In this document: in pieces, positions 7,290-12,367 of the stretch
How positions within the stretch are numbered: position 1 is the stretch's first letter
Layout of the letters: each line of letters begins with the position of its first letter
Assembly: GCA_024280535.1 (NCBI GenBank)
Contig: JAJRPY010000144.1
Coordinates: 1 to 12,367 of the forward strand
From: Gammaproteobacteria bacterium
GTDB lineage: Bacteria; Pseudomonadota; Gammaproteobacteria; PS1; Pseudothioglobaceae
DNA length: 12,367 bases
Direction: 5' to 3'
Translations under genes and position numbers: made by a program
Notes under the pieces: generated by a model
Told to the model about the DNA's origin: nothing
The model's database searches: none
What the model saw: the letters and a program-made list of their open reading frames with translations, nothing else

Positions 7290-8103
7290 ATTTTCTATAA
7301 CGTGCATCAGTAATTTCAAGACCGTTGCTCATCGCCTGATGGAAAAATTCCAAATTACGATAAGCTTCAGTTTGAGCCTTTAATGGCTTGGCACGCATAT
7401 TTTTATAACAACCACCATAACGACGATGCAAAGTACCTAAACCAGCCCACTTCGCACGATACATTGGCACGTGAGTTGTGTGACCTAGTGCTGGTGATAA
7501 AATATCAGCACGGGCTTTTTTGCCAGCATTATATACATGACAATCTGCACACGACATATTAAACTGACCACGCTTAGCATAGAAAGTTGCCTTACCCTTG
7601 GCATAAGCGGCTTTCGCACCAGCAGATTTAACAATTACGTTAATCTTTTTACCCACAGCTTGATCAGAAATCCAAGCACTAATGCGGGCAATTTTGCCTT
7701 TCTTAGAGCCTAATTTCTTACCCGTTTGCTTGGCATAACACTTTTTAATTGCACTCTCAAGTGTCACCACTTGTTGCGAGGCTTCATCAAAGTAAGGGTG
7801 TTTTATACGAGCTGCCGCTGGATCTGCCAGTGAGGCACATTTATTAAGACCGAACTTCAAGTACTCTTTCCCGCCTTTTTCTACTGCGCCTTCATAAGGT
7901 GGAATGCCATCTAAAATTTCTTCAAATTGTTCTCTTGAGCCTTCATCAACTGCATAAACGCCGTTGCTGAACTCTGCAAATTCAACTTTTGGAAGAATGG
8001 TTTTAAAGTGGTTGATAAACGCTTTTTGATCAGATGCAACATCAGCAGATGCAACCCCAACCAAAAAACTTAAACCGACCGCCGCTGTTATTAGTTTTTT
8101 CAT
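7288..8103 (-). CDS. soxA: SoxA, monoheme c-type cytochrome of the SoxXA complex
   Basis: SoxA pairs with SoxX in the periplasm to attach thiosulfate oxidatively to the Cys of SoxY, the first step of the Sox pathway. From ATG 8103 the protein has 271 aa with a signal peptide likely cut after ASA at 20. A single heme site, CADCH, lies at 185-189, and C232 in RRYGGC is the expected Cys (persulfide) heme ligand at the active site. In place of the N-terminal heme of diheme SoxA proteins there are two lone Cys, C89 and C122, which probably form a disulfide as in other monoheme forms. An ATG at 8124 in the same frame would add seven residues. However, the SD GAGGAG (8110-8115) is six bases from ATG 8103, and that start gives a proper signal peptide. 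The gene follows soxZ by 27 bases and runs into soxK. Confidence 0.94.
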   Translation of the reverse strand: MKKLITAAVGLSFLVGVASADVASDQKAFINHFKTILPKVEFAEFSNGVYAVDEGSREQFEEILDGIPPYEGAVEKGGKEYLKFGLNKCASLADPAAARIKHPYFDEASQQVVTLESAIKKCYAKQTGKKLGSKKGKIARISAWISDQAVGKKINVIVKSAGAKAAYAKGKATFYAKRGQFNMSCADCHVYNAGKKARADILSPALGHTTHVPMYRAKWAGLGTLHRRYGGCYKNMRAKPLKAQTEAYRNLEFFHQAMSNGLEITDARYRK

Positions 8104-8109
8104 TAATCT

Positions 8110-8115
8110 CTCCTC
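8110..8115 (-). promoter_or_regulatory. soxA ribosome binding site, decides its start
   Basis: GAGGAG on the minus strand is six bases from ATG 8103, the same spacing as in soxX, soxY and soxZ. It lies downstream of the alternative ATG at 8124, which argues against that start. Confidence 0.7.
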
Positions 8116-8130
8116 AATTAGCAATATTGA

Positions 8131-8433
8131 TTACTTAGACTTCGCAGTCGCAGAACCCGTTTTGCCTTTATTGTCTTTATATTTAAGTTCAATTGTGTCG
8201 CCCTTAGCACCTGCCACATTAAACTTAAAATAAGGGTCTTTTGAAACAGAACTGCCAATATCCGCATCAACAACCATGTTACCATTATGCGATACAAGTA
8301 TATTTACAATATAATTTGCTGGCACAATTTTACCTTTTTTCTTACGTAAGCCAGTTTCCATAGGGTGCTTGATAAGCGCCTTAATTCCAATGACACCTTT
8401 TCTAGCTTTTGGCTTTAATTTAATTTTTCCCAT
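8131..8433 (-). CDS. soxZ: SoxZ, subunit of the SoxYZ sulfur carrier
   Basis: SoxZ is the partner of SoxY in the heterodimer that carries thiosulfate-derived sulfur between the Sox enzymes. It has 100 aa, the normal size, a compact beta-sandwich with no signal peptide. It is presumably exported as a complex with the Tat-targeted SoxY, as known for this family. Family-like segments include IGIKALIKHPMETGLRK (15-31) and DPYFKFNVAGAKGDTIELKY (66-85). It is rich in Lys, especially at both ends. An SD (TAGGAG, 8440-8445) lies six bases before the ATG. The gap to soxY is 34 bases and contains a small hairpin. Confidence 0.94.
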   Translation of the reverse strand: MGKIKLKPKARKGVIGIKALIKHPMETGLRKKKGKIVPANYIVNILVSHNGNMVVDADIGSSVSKDPYFKFNVAGAKGDTIELKYKDNKGKTGSATAKSK

Positions 8434-8454
8434 TATATTCTCCTAATTAATATG

Positions 8455-8468
8455 ATTCGTTGCCGAAT
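8455..8468 (-). other. small hairpin with GCAA tetraloop between soxY and soxZ
   Basis: In the minus-strand RNA, ATTCG and CGAAT form a 5-bp stem around a GCAA (GNRA-type) loop, touching the soxY stop codon and ending before the soxZ SD. It has no U-run and is too weak to be a terminator. It might influence mRNA processing or the soxY to soxZ ratio, or be fortuitous. Confidence 0.35.
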
Positions 8469-8914
8469 TAACCGCCACAGCCGCCAATCGTTACTTTAAC
8501 TTCTTGTGATACTTTGGTCATCACACCACCAGCAGTGACTAACGCCTCTACTGGGGAAGTTTTGCCCATTTTGATACGGGTTGACACATAGCCTACTGCT
8601 GCACCTGACAAATTAAATGACGCAGCCAACGGTGTTGAGTTATTGACAACATAAAATGAAATGTTGGTGACATCATTCATTTTAGAGGCATCTACTGTCA
8701 TAGGCACTACCGCACCATTTTCAGCAATTTTAGGGGCTTTAAACTTAAACGAACCCTTGCCTGCACTAGCTGATGAAGCACCCGCTGCATCTGACTTGGC
8801 CTTGAAGCCTGCTGAGTTGGCAAACACCATACTTGGTGTTAGCAAACCCGCTGCTGCCACGGTTGCAACGGCAGAACTAGCCATTGCACTTTTTAGAAAT
8901 AATCTTCTTTTCAT
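8468..8914 (-). CDS. soxY: SoxY, Tat-exported thiosulfate carrier protein
   Basis: SoxY binds the sulfur substrate covalently while SoxXA, SoxB and others work on it. From ATG 8914 it has 148 aa. The N-terminus KRRLFLKSA (2-10) is a twin-arginine export signal followed by an Ala-rich hydrophobic stretch. The C-terminus IGGCGG carries the substrate-binding Cys (C146) on the flexible arm typical of the family. A longer frame open to 8959 would overlap soxX and bury the Tat motif, and the SD AAGGAG (8921-8926) sits six bases before ATG 8914, so the shorter form is preferred. That SD overlaps the soxX stop (8925-8927), suggesting translational coupling. The linker after the signal is rich in Ala, Gly, Ser and Lys (about 33-58). 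Confidence 0.95.
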   Translation of the reverse strand: MKRRLFLKSAMASSAVATVAAAGLLTPSMVFANSAGFKAKSDAAGASSASAGKGSFKFKAPKIAENGAVVPMTVDASKMNDVTNISFYVVNNSTPLAASFNLSGAAVGYVSTRIKMGKTSPVEALVTAGGVMTKVSQEVKVTIGGCGG

Positions 8915-8920
8915 TTTATT

Positions 8921-8926
8921 CTCCTT
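8921..8926 (-). promoter_or_regulatory. soxY ribosome binding site, decides its start
   Basis: AAGGAG on the minus strand overlaps the soxX stop codon and lies six bases from ATG 8914, supporting the Tat-signal start over the upstream ATG at 8959. Confidence 0.75.
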
Positions 8927-9272
8927 ATTTTGTGTAAATATAATCTGTGATTTTATCAATTTGCTTTTCAGTTAGCGCTTGATGCTTGCCAAATGGCGGC
9001 ATAATTGTATTTGGGTTTTTTACCGTAGCATCCCAAATTTGCGCTCTTAACACAGCTTTATCTGGAAATCTTGCCTTCATAGCAAGCAAAGGTGGACCTA
9101 TGGTGCCAGGCAGGTTACCACCAGGAATCATATGGCATGCTAGGCAGTTACCTAATTTACGACCGAAAGTGATCTCTTCGCCCGTCATCTCTTTGGCGCC
9201 AGCCTCAAGTGGCATTACGAATAATGCTGCTAAAACGGCTACCGCTGAAATGGAAGAAATGGTTTTCTTCAT
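8925..9272 (-). CDS. soxX: SoxX, c-type cytochrome subunit of SoxXA
   Basis: SoxX is the small monoheme cytochrome that accepts electrons within the SoxXA complex in the periplasm. It has 115 aa with a signal peptide (MKK, a hydrophobic core, likely cut after AGA at 26), a heme-binding CLACH at 43-47, the GTIGPP stretch after it, and a likely axial Met in NTIMPPFG (M91). The length is typical for short SoxX proteins. It is the first gene of the operon: a GAGGAG SD (9279-9284) sits six bases before the ATG, with a candidate promoter about 65 bases upstream. The next gene, soxY, starts 10 bases after its stop. Confidence 0.95.
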   Translation of the reverse strand: MKKTISSISAVAVLAALFVMPLEAGAKEMTGEEITFGRKLGNCLACHMIPGGNLPGTIGPPLLAMKARFPDKAVLRAQIWDATVKNPNTIMPPFGKHQALTEKQIDKITDYIYTK

Positions 9273-9305
9273 GTTTCTCTCCTCATATATAAAAAAATAA
9301 TTCGC

Positions 9306-9329
9306 ACCAACGCTAGTTAGCTAATTGGT
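9306..9329 (-). other. possible 5'-UTR hairpin of the sox transcript
   Basis: ACCAA (9306-9310) pairs with TTGGT (9325-9329), and inside it GCT (9312-9314) pairs with AGC (9319-9321), giving an interrupted 8-bp hairpin. It would lie at the very start of the sox mRNA, about 35 bases ahead of the soxX start and outside the SD. TTAGCTAA (9317-9324) is also a palindrome at the DNA level, so a protein site is an alternative reading. Confidence 0.3.
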
Positions 9330-9453
9330 AAAGTGAATAATATAGTATTTATTCAATCACTGCAACACTTTCATTAAAACCTTATATTATAATAATGTAA
9401 AGTACTTTTTAATCTTTTAGTGGATTGATATATATGGATTTTATTCACTTTAC
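9328..9453. repeat. perfect 13-bp inverted repeat in the sox control region
   Basis: GTAAAGTGAATAA (9328-9340) recurs as its exact reverse complement at 9441-9453, with 100 bases between. The core GTAAAGT appears a third time at 9397-9403, where it is part of the 10-bp palindrome AAAGTACTTT (9399-9408). The left arm overlaps the candidate sox -10. The arrangement would suit paired operator sites for a regulator of the sox operon, but no regulator gene is in the window. Confidence 0.6.
9337..9365 (-). promoter_or_regulatory. candidate sox operon promoter
   Basis: On the minus strand, TATTAT (9337-9342) is one mismatch from the -10 consensus and lies 17 bases from TTGCAG (9360-9365), a poor -35 with three matches. 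A start near 9330 would give an untranslated leader of about 58 bases. A weak -35 beside repeated operator-like motifs would fit a promoter that needs an activator. In AT-rich DNA this is tentative. Confidence 0.4.
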
Positions 9454-9492
9454 TGACGATTTTATTCAGCTGCAATTCAATATTAATGCACT

Positions 9493-9527
9493 AAGTTTCA
9501 AAAAAGATGGGAATTTTTTTTAAACTT
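9493..9527 (-). other. AT-rich inverted repeat over the trpE stop
   Basis: AAGTTT (9493-9498) pairs with AAACTT (9522-9527), and inside them A and T runs can extend the stem across one mismatch, with a loop around GATGGG. It overlaps the trpE stop codon (9520-9522). With almost no GC pairs it is a doubtful terminator, so transcription from trpE into the sox region may not be fully blocked. Confidence 0.25.
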
Positions 9528-10974
9528 GCTCAGCTGCGGCAATTAATGCTCTGGCTTTATGCATGGTTTCATCCCATTCTGACTGCGCAACAGAATCATA
9601 AACAATGCCTGCACCTGCTTGTATATAAAGCATTTCATCTTTTATAATCGCTGTGCGAATGGCAATAGCCATATCCATCCCCCCATGCCAAGATAAATAA
9701 CCAATAGCGCCTGAATAAATATTACGTTTCAATGGCTCCACTTCATTGATAATTTCCATGGCTCGCACTTTTGGCGCGCCACTCAGCGTGCCTGCTGGAA
9801 AAGTAGCCCTTAATACATCAATCGCACTCACCTCATCTTTGAGCTCACATTCCACATTTGAGACAATATGCATAACGTGAGAATAGCGCTCGACAAACAT
9901 CTTATCGGTTAACTCAACACTGCCAACTTTGGCAATTCGCCCCAAATCATTACGACCTAAATCAATCAGCATCAAATGCTCTGCTATTTCTTTTTCGTCT
10001 GCCAGTAGTTGTTTTTCAAGGGCTAAATCTTCGGCTAAATCTTTGCCTCGAGTGCGTGTGCCTGCAATAGGCCTAACGGTGGCACGTCTATTAGCATCTA
10101 CGCGCGTTAAAATTTCTGGAGAAGAACCGATAATATCAACTTCACCCAGATTTAAATAATACATATAAGGTGAGGGATTGAGTCTTCTAAGTTGTCTATA
10201 TAATTCGACTGATGGCGCTTTATAGGGTGCGCTTAAACGCTGCGAAGGCACCACCTGCATCACATCACCAGCAATAATATATTGCTGAATACGCTCAACA
10301 ACTGCCTTGTAATTTTGCTCACCAAAACTAGAGGTAAAATCGCCTGCTGTCAACTGATCGGATTGATAAGGCTGTTTCACTAGTGGTTGCTCAATTTGTG
10401 CTTCAATCTCATCAAGACGCTCAATTGCTTGCTCATAAGTATGAGTTGTTGGATTAATATGGGTTAATAAAAATGCCTTATTAGCCAAATTATCAAACAC
10501 CACCAAATCATTTGATAGCATTAATAAAATATCGGCAATATTCAACTCATCTTTTTGTTTGATGTCTTTCAATTTTGGCTCAATATAACGCACAATTTCA
10601 TAGCCAAAATAACCCACCAAACCGCCATTAAACTCTGGCAAATCCTTAATCTCTGGCACCTTAAAATTTTGCTGGTATTGCTCTATCCAAGCCAGTGGAT
10701 CTGACACTGTAAAACGCTCCAGCACCACGGAATCTTGCTCAATCTGAACCTCATAATCAAACACCTTAATAACCGTTTGAGCATGCAAGCCAATCATCGA
10801 GTAACGCCCCCATTTTTCACCACCTTGAACGGATTCAAACAAATAACTATAGCGATTATTTGCCAGCTTTAGATATAAACCCAACGCAGTATCTGTATCC
10901 AGAACCACCTCTCTAAATACGGGGATATGATTGTAGCCTTGTTCAACATAGGCATTAAAACTTATTTTATTCAT
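9520..10974 (-). CDS. trpE: anthranilate synthase component I
   Basis: TrpE converts chorismate to anthranilate, the first committed step of tryptophan synthesis, using ammonia supplied by its glutaminase partner TrpG. It has 484 aa, close to the family norm. The N-terminal region holds LFESVQGGEKWGRYS (45-59), the segment matching the LLES-type tryptophan feedback site. The chorismate-binding domain (about 215-480) contains PIAGTRTRG (302-310), LIDLGRND (336-343), FPAGTLSGAPK (392-402) and GAGIVYDS (454-461). These favour TrpE over the related PabB. The start gives the expected beginning of the family (MNKISFNAYVEQGYNHIPV), but no SD precedes it. TAAAAT on the minus strand (10981-10986) is a possible -10 that would start transcription at or next to the ATG, so the message may be leaderless. 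No trp leader with Trp codons lies in the 82-base gap to rpoC, and trpG is not adjacent in this window. Confidence 0.95.
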   Translation of the reverse strand: MNKISFNAYVEQGYNHIPVFREVVLDTDTALGLYLKLANNRYSYLFESVQGGEKWGRYSMIGLHAQTVIKVFDYEVQIEQDSVVLERFTVSDPLAWIEQYQQNFKVPEIKDLPEFNGGLVGYFGYEIVRYIEPKLKDIKQKDELNIADILLMLSNDLVVFDNLANKAFLLTHINPTTHTYEQAIERLDEIEAQIEQPLVKQPYQSDQLTAGDFTSSFGEQNYKAVVERIQQYIIAGDVMQVVPSQRLSAPYKAPSVELYRQLRRLNPSPYMYYLNLGEVDIIGSSPEILTRVDANRRATVRPIAGTRTRGKDLAEDLALEKQLLADEKEIAEHLMLIDLGRNDLGRIAKVGSVELTDKMFVERYSHVMHIVSNVECELKDEVSAIDVLRATFPAGTLSGAPKVRAMEIINEVEPLKRNIYSGAIGYLSWHGGMDMAIAIRTAIIKDEMLYIQAGAGIVYDSVAQSEWDETMHKARALIAAAEQV

Positions 10975-11003
10975 AAGTGCATTTTAACGGATTTTAGAGC
11001 AAA

Positions 11004-11034
11004 AAAAACCGCATCATTAATTGATACGGTTTTT
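11004..11034 (-). terminator. rho-independent terminator after rpoC
   Basis: AAAAACCG (11004-11011) pairs with CGGTTTTT (11027-11034). After one mismatch, ATCA (11013-11016) pairs with TGAT (11022-11025), leaving a 5-base loop. On the minus strand the stem ends in a run of eight T. It lies 22 bases past the rpoC stop and ends the rpoB-rpoC type transcript before trpE. Confidence 0.85.
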
Positions 11035-11056
11035 AATGTGCTAAGTTTGCTCAGAA

Positions 11057-12367
11057 TTATTCTTCAACCTCCTGTGCATCGCTCAACTCAGCCGCCAATG
11101 CCATTTCTGCATCTGCAGCCTGCATAGTGGCAGTAGCAGCACGCTTATCACGCTTATGTTGATGATACTTAAAGCCTGTTCCTGCTGGAATTAAACGACC
11201 CACAATGACGTTTTCTTTCAAGCCTTGCAAGGTATCTACACGCCCTGTGGTTGAAGCCTCGGTTAATACTCGAGTGGTCTCTTGGAAAGAGGCAGCAGAG
11301 ATGAATGATTCAGTTGCCAATGAGGCCTTGGTAATACCCATAAGTAAGCGTTGGTAAGTAACCACGCCCTTGCCTTGAGCAGACAACTGCTTATTCGCCT
11401 CAATAACTCTAACGTATTCAGCCGTTTCACCATTCACAAACTCAGAATCACCCGCATCTAGCACTTCAACCTTGCGCAACATTTGCTTCACAATCACTTC
11501 AATGTGCTTATCGGAGATATTCACACCTTGTAGGCGATACACGTCTTGTACTTCTTTAACCACATAATTGGCTAATTTTTCCACACCTAGCAAACGCAAA
11601 ATATCATGCGGATTTGACGGGCCATCAGAAATTACATCACCCTTTTCAACCGTCTCACCGTCGAATACGTTGATTTGACGCCATTTATGAATCATCATCT
11701 CAGTTGCTTCACCTTCAGCAGAGGTAATAATCAAACGATCCTTACTCTTAGTAGAATTACCAAAACTAATCACGCCTGTTTCTTCTGCAAGAATGGAATG
11801 GTCTTTGGCTTTACGCGCTTCAAATAAATCCGCAACACGTGGCAAACCACCCGTAATATCACTAGTCTTAGACTGATCTTTAGGGATTTTAGCCAGCACT
11901 TCACCAGCTGAAACAACTTGATTATCTTCTAAAGTAATCTTAACCATTGATGGCAAATAATGCGTTGATAATACGGTGTCAGAATTACCTTCATCGACCA
12001 TTTTAATCATAGGTTTTAAGTCTTTTGCTGCCGCTGATCTTTCCGCTTCATCAATCATCTCATAAAAACTCAATCCTGTTAATGGATCTGAACTTCGATT
12101 AACGGTAATACCCTCTACAAAATCAACAAATATAACACGACCCGCTTGCTCTGTAATAATTGGATGCGTATGCGGATCCCAGTCTGCAATTTTTTCTTTT
12201 GCTTTAACTGTGCCCCCTTCTTGAACGTGAACGATTGCACCGTATGGGATTTTATAACGTTCCGCATCTTGACCTTTGGTATTTCGAATAGTGACCACGG
12301 CTGATCTGGAAATAACAACCAAATCATTATTAACATTTTTAATGGATTTAATGTTTTCAAAGTGCGC
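11057..12367 (-). CDS. rpoC: RNA polymerase beta' subunit, C-terminal part (cut by window edge)
   Basis: These are the last 436 residues of RpoC, the beta' subunit of RNA polymerase. The frame is open to the window edge; the TTG at 12322 is not a start, since 15 more in-frame codons upstream also fit the protein. Numbering from the edge, recognised segments are WDPHTHPI (63-70), GGLPRVADLFEAR (173-185), the stretch KWRQINVFDGETVEKGDV (229-246), VYRLQGVNISDKHIEVIV (276-293), and the highly conserved run from ITKASLATESF to QETTRVL (345-368), then GLKENVIVGRLIPAGTG (382-398). The tail is short, Ala-rich and acidic (ending AQEVEE), as in many gammaproteobacteria. The catalytic NADFDGD motif and most of the enzyme lie outside the window. 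A terminator follows the stop. Confidence 0.97.
   Translation of the reverse strand, partial: AHFENIKSIKNVNNDLVVISRSAVVTIRNTKGQDAERYKIPYGAIVHVQEGGTVKAKEKIADWDPHTHPIITEQAGRVIFVDFVEGITVNRSSDPLTGLSFYEMIDEAERSAAAKDLKPMIKMVDEGNSDTVLSTHYLPSMVKITLEDNQVVSAGEVLAKIPKDQSKTSDITGGLPRVADLFEARKAKDHSILAEETGVISFGNSTKSKDRLIITSAEGEATEMMIHKWRQINVFDGETVEKGDVISDGPSNPHDILRLLGVEKLANYVVKEVQDVYRLQGVNISDKHIEVIVKQMLRKVEVLDAGDSEFVNGETAEYVRVIEANKQLSAQGKGVVTYQRLLMGITKASLATESFISAASFQETTRVLTEASTTGRVDTLQGLKENVIVGRLIPAGTGFKYHQHKRDKRAATATMQAADAEMALAAELSDAQEVEE

Noticed and set aside
8915..8959. Longer soxY reading from ATG 8959
   Set aside because: It would overlap the end of soxX and put 15 residues before the Tat signal. The SD at 8921-8926 clearly serves ATG 8914.
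8661..9300. plus-strand ORFs opposite soxY and soxX
   Set aside because: They are antisense shadows of well-supported sox genes, with no SD and no family resemblance.
9434..9523. 29-codon plus-strand ORF in the sox control region
   Set aside because: It has no SD, runs through the inverted repeat arm and into the trpE stop, and its product resembles nothing I know. Probably chance in AT-rich DNA.
12115..12360. 81-codon minus-strand ORF at the right edge
   Set aside because: It overlaps rpoC in another frame, and the rpoC frame is clearly the conserved one.
1..12367. CRISPR arrays, insertion sequences, tRNA or rRNA genes, phage genes
   Set aside because: No regularly spaced repeats, transposase motifs, cloverleaf-like segments or phage proteins were seen. 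The window is otherwise ordinary chromosome.

Overview
The window reads as chromosomal DNA of an AT-rich, sulfur-oxidizing gammaproteobacterium. The RpoC, DnaE and TrpE sequences look gammaproteobacterial, and a soxXYZAK operon lies among housekeeping genes. A SUP05/Thioglobus-type lineage, including the thiotrophic symbionts of deep-sea bivalves, fits best. That placement is inferred from gene content and composition, not from a search. No mobile element, CRISPR array, tRNA or rRNA gene was seen.

Layout, left to right. (1) 1-804, + strand: the 3' part of coaBC (coenzyme A synthesis), interrupted by an in-frame TAA at 34-36 so that only the CoaB half is open. (2) 805-1149: a 345-base gap with two adjacent DnaA-box-like 9-mers, an AT-rich stretch, parS-half-site-like repeats and a 29-codon ORF with a good ribosome binding site. 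(3) 1150-3426, +: comEC, a DNA-uptake channel. (4) 3436-6873, -: dnaE, the replicative polymerase alpha subunit, converging on comEC with 9 bases between stop codons. (5) A strong 13-bp-stem terminator at 6949-6980 separates dnaE from the sox operon. (6) 9272-6998, -: soxX, soxY, soxZ, soxA and a small soxK-like gene, closely spaced, each with a clear Shine-Dalgarno (SD) sequence. (7) 9273-9519: the sox control region, with a candidate promoter and a perfect 13-bp inverted repeat about 100 bp apart, one arm overlapping the -10. (8) 10974-9520, -: trpE. (9) 12367-11057, -: the C-terminal third of rpoC, running off the right edge and followed by its own terminator.

The sox genes supply the periplasmic thiosulfate-oxidation core. 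SoxYZ carries the sulfur substrate on a C-terminal Cys. SoxXA, probably with SoxK, attaches thiosulfate to it. SoxB and SoxCD are not in this window. The other genes are housekeeping: CoA synthesis, DNA uptake, replication, tryptophan synthesis and transcription.

Most worth a second look are the nonsense codon in coaBC, the origin-like gap before comEC, and the repeated GTAAAGT motif in the sox control region.
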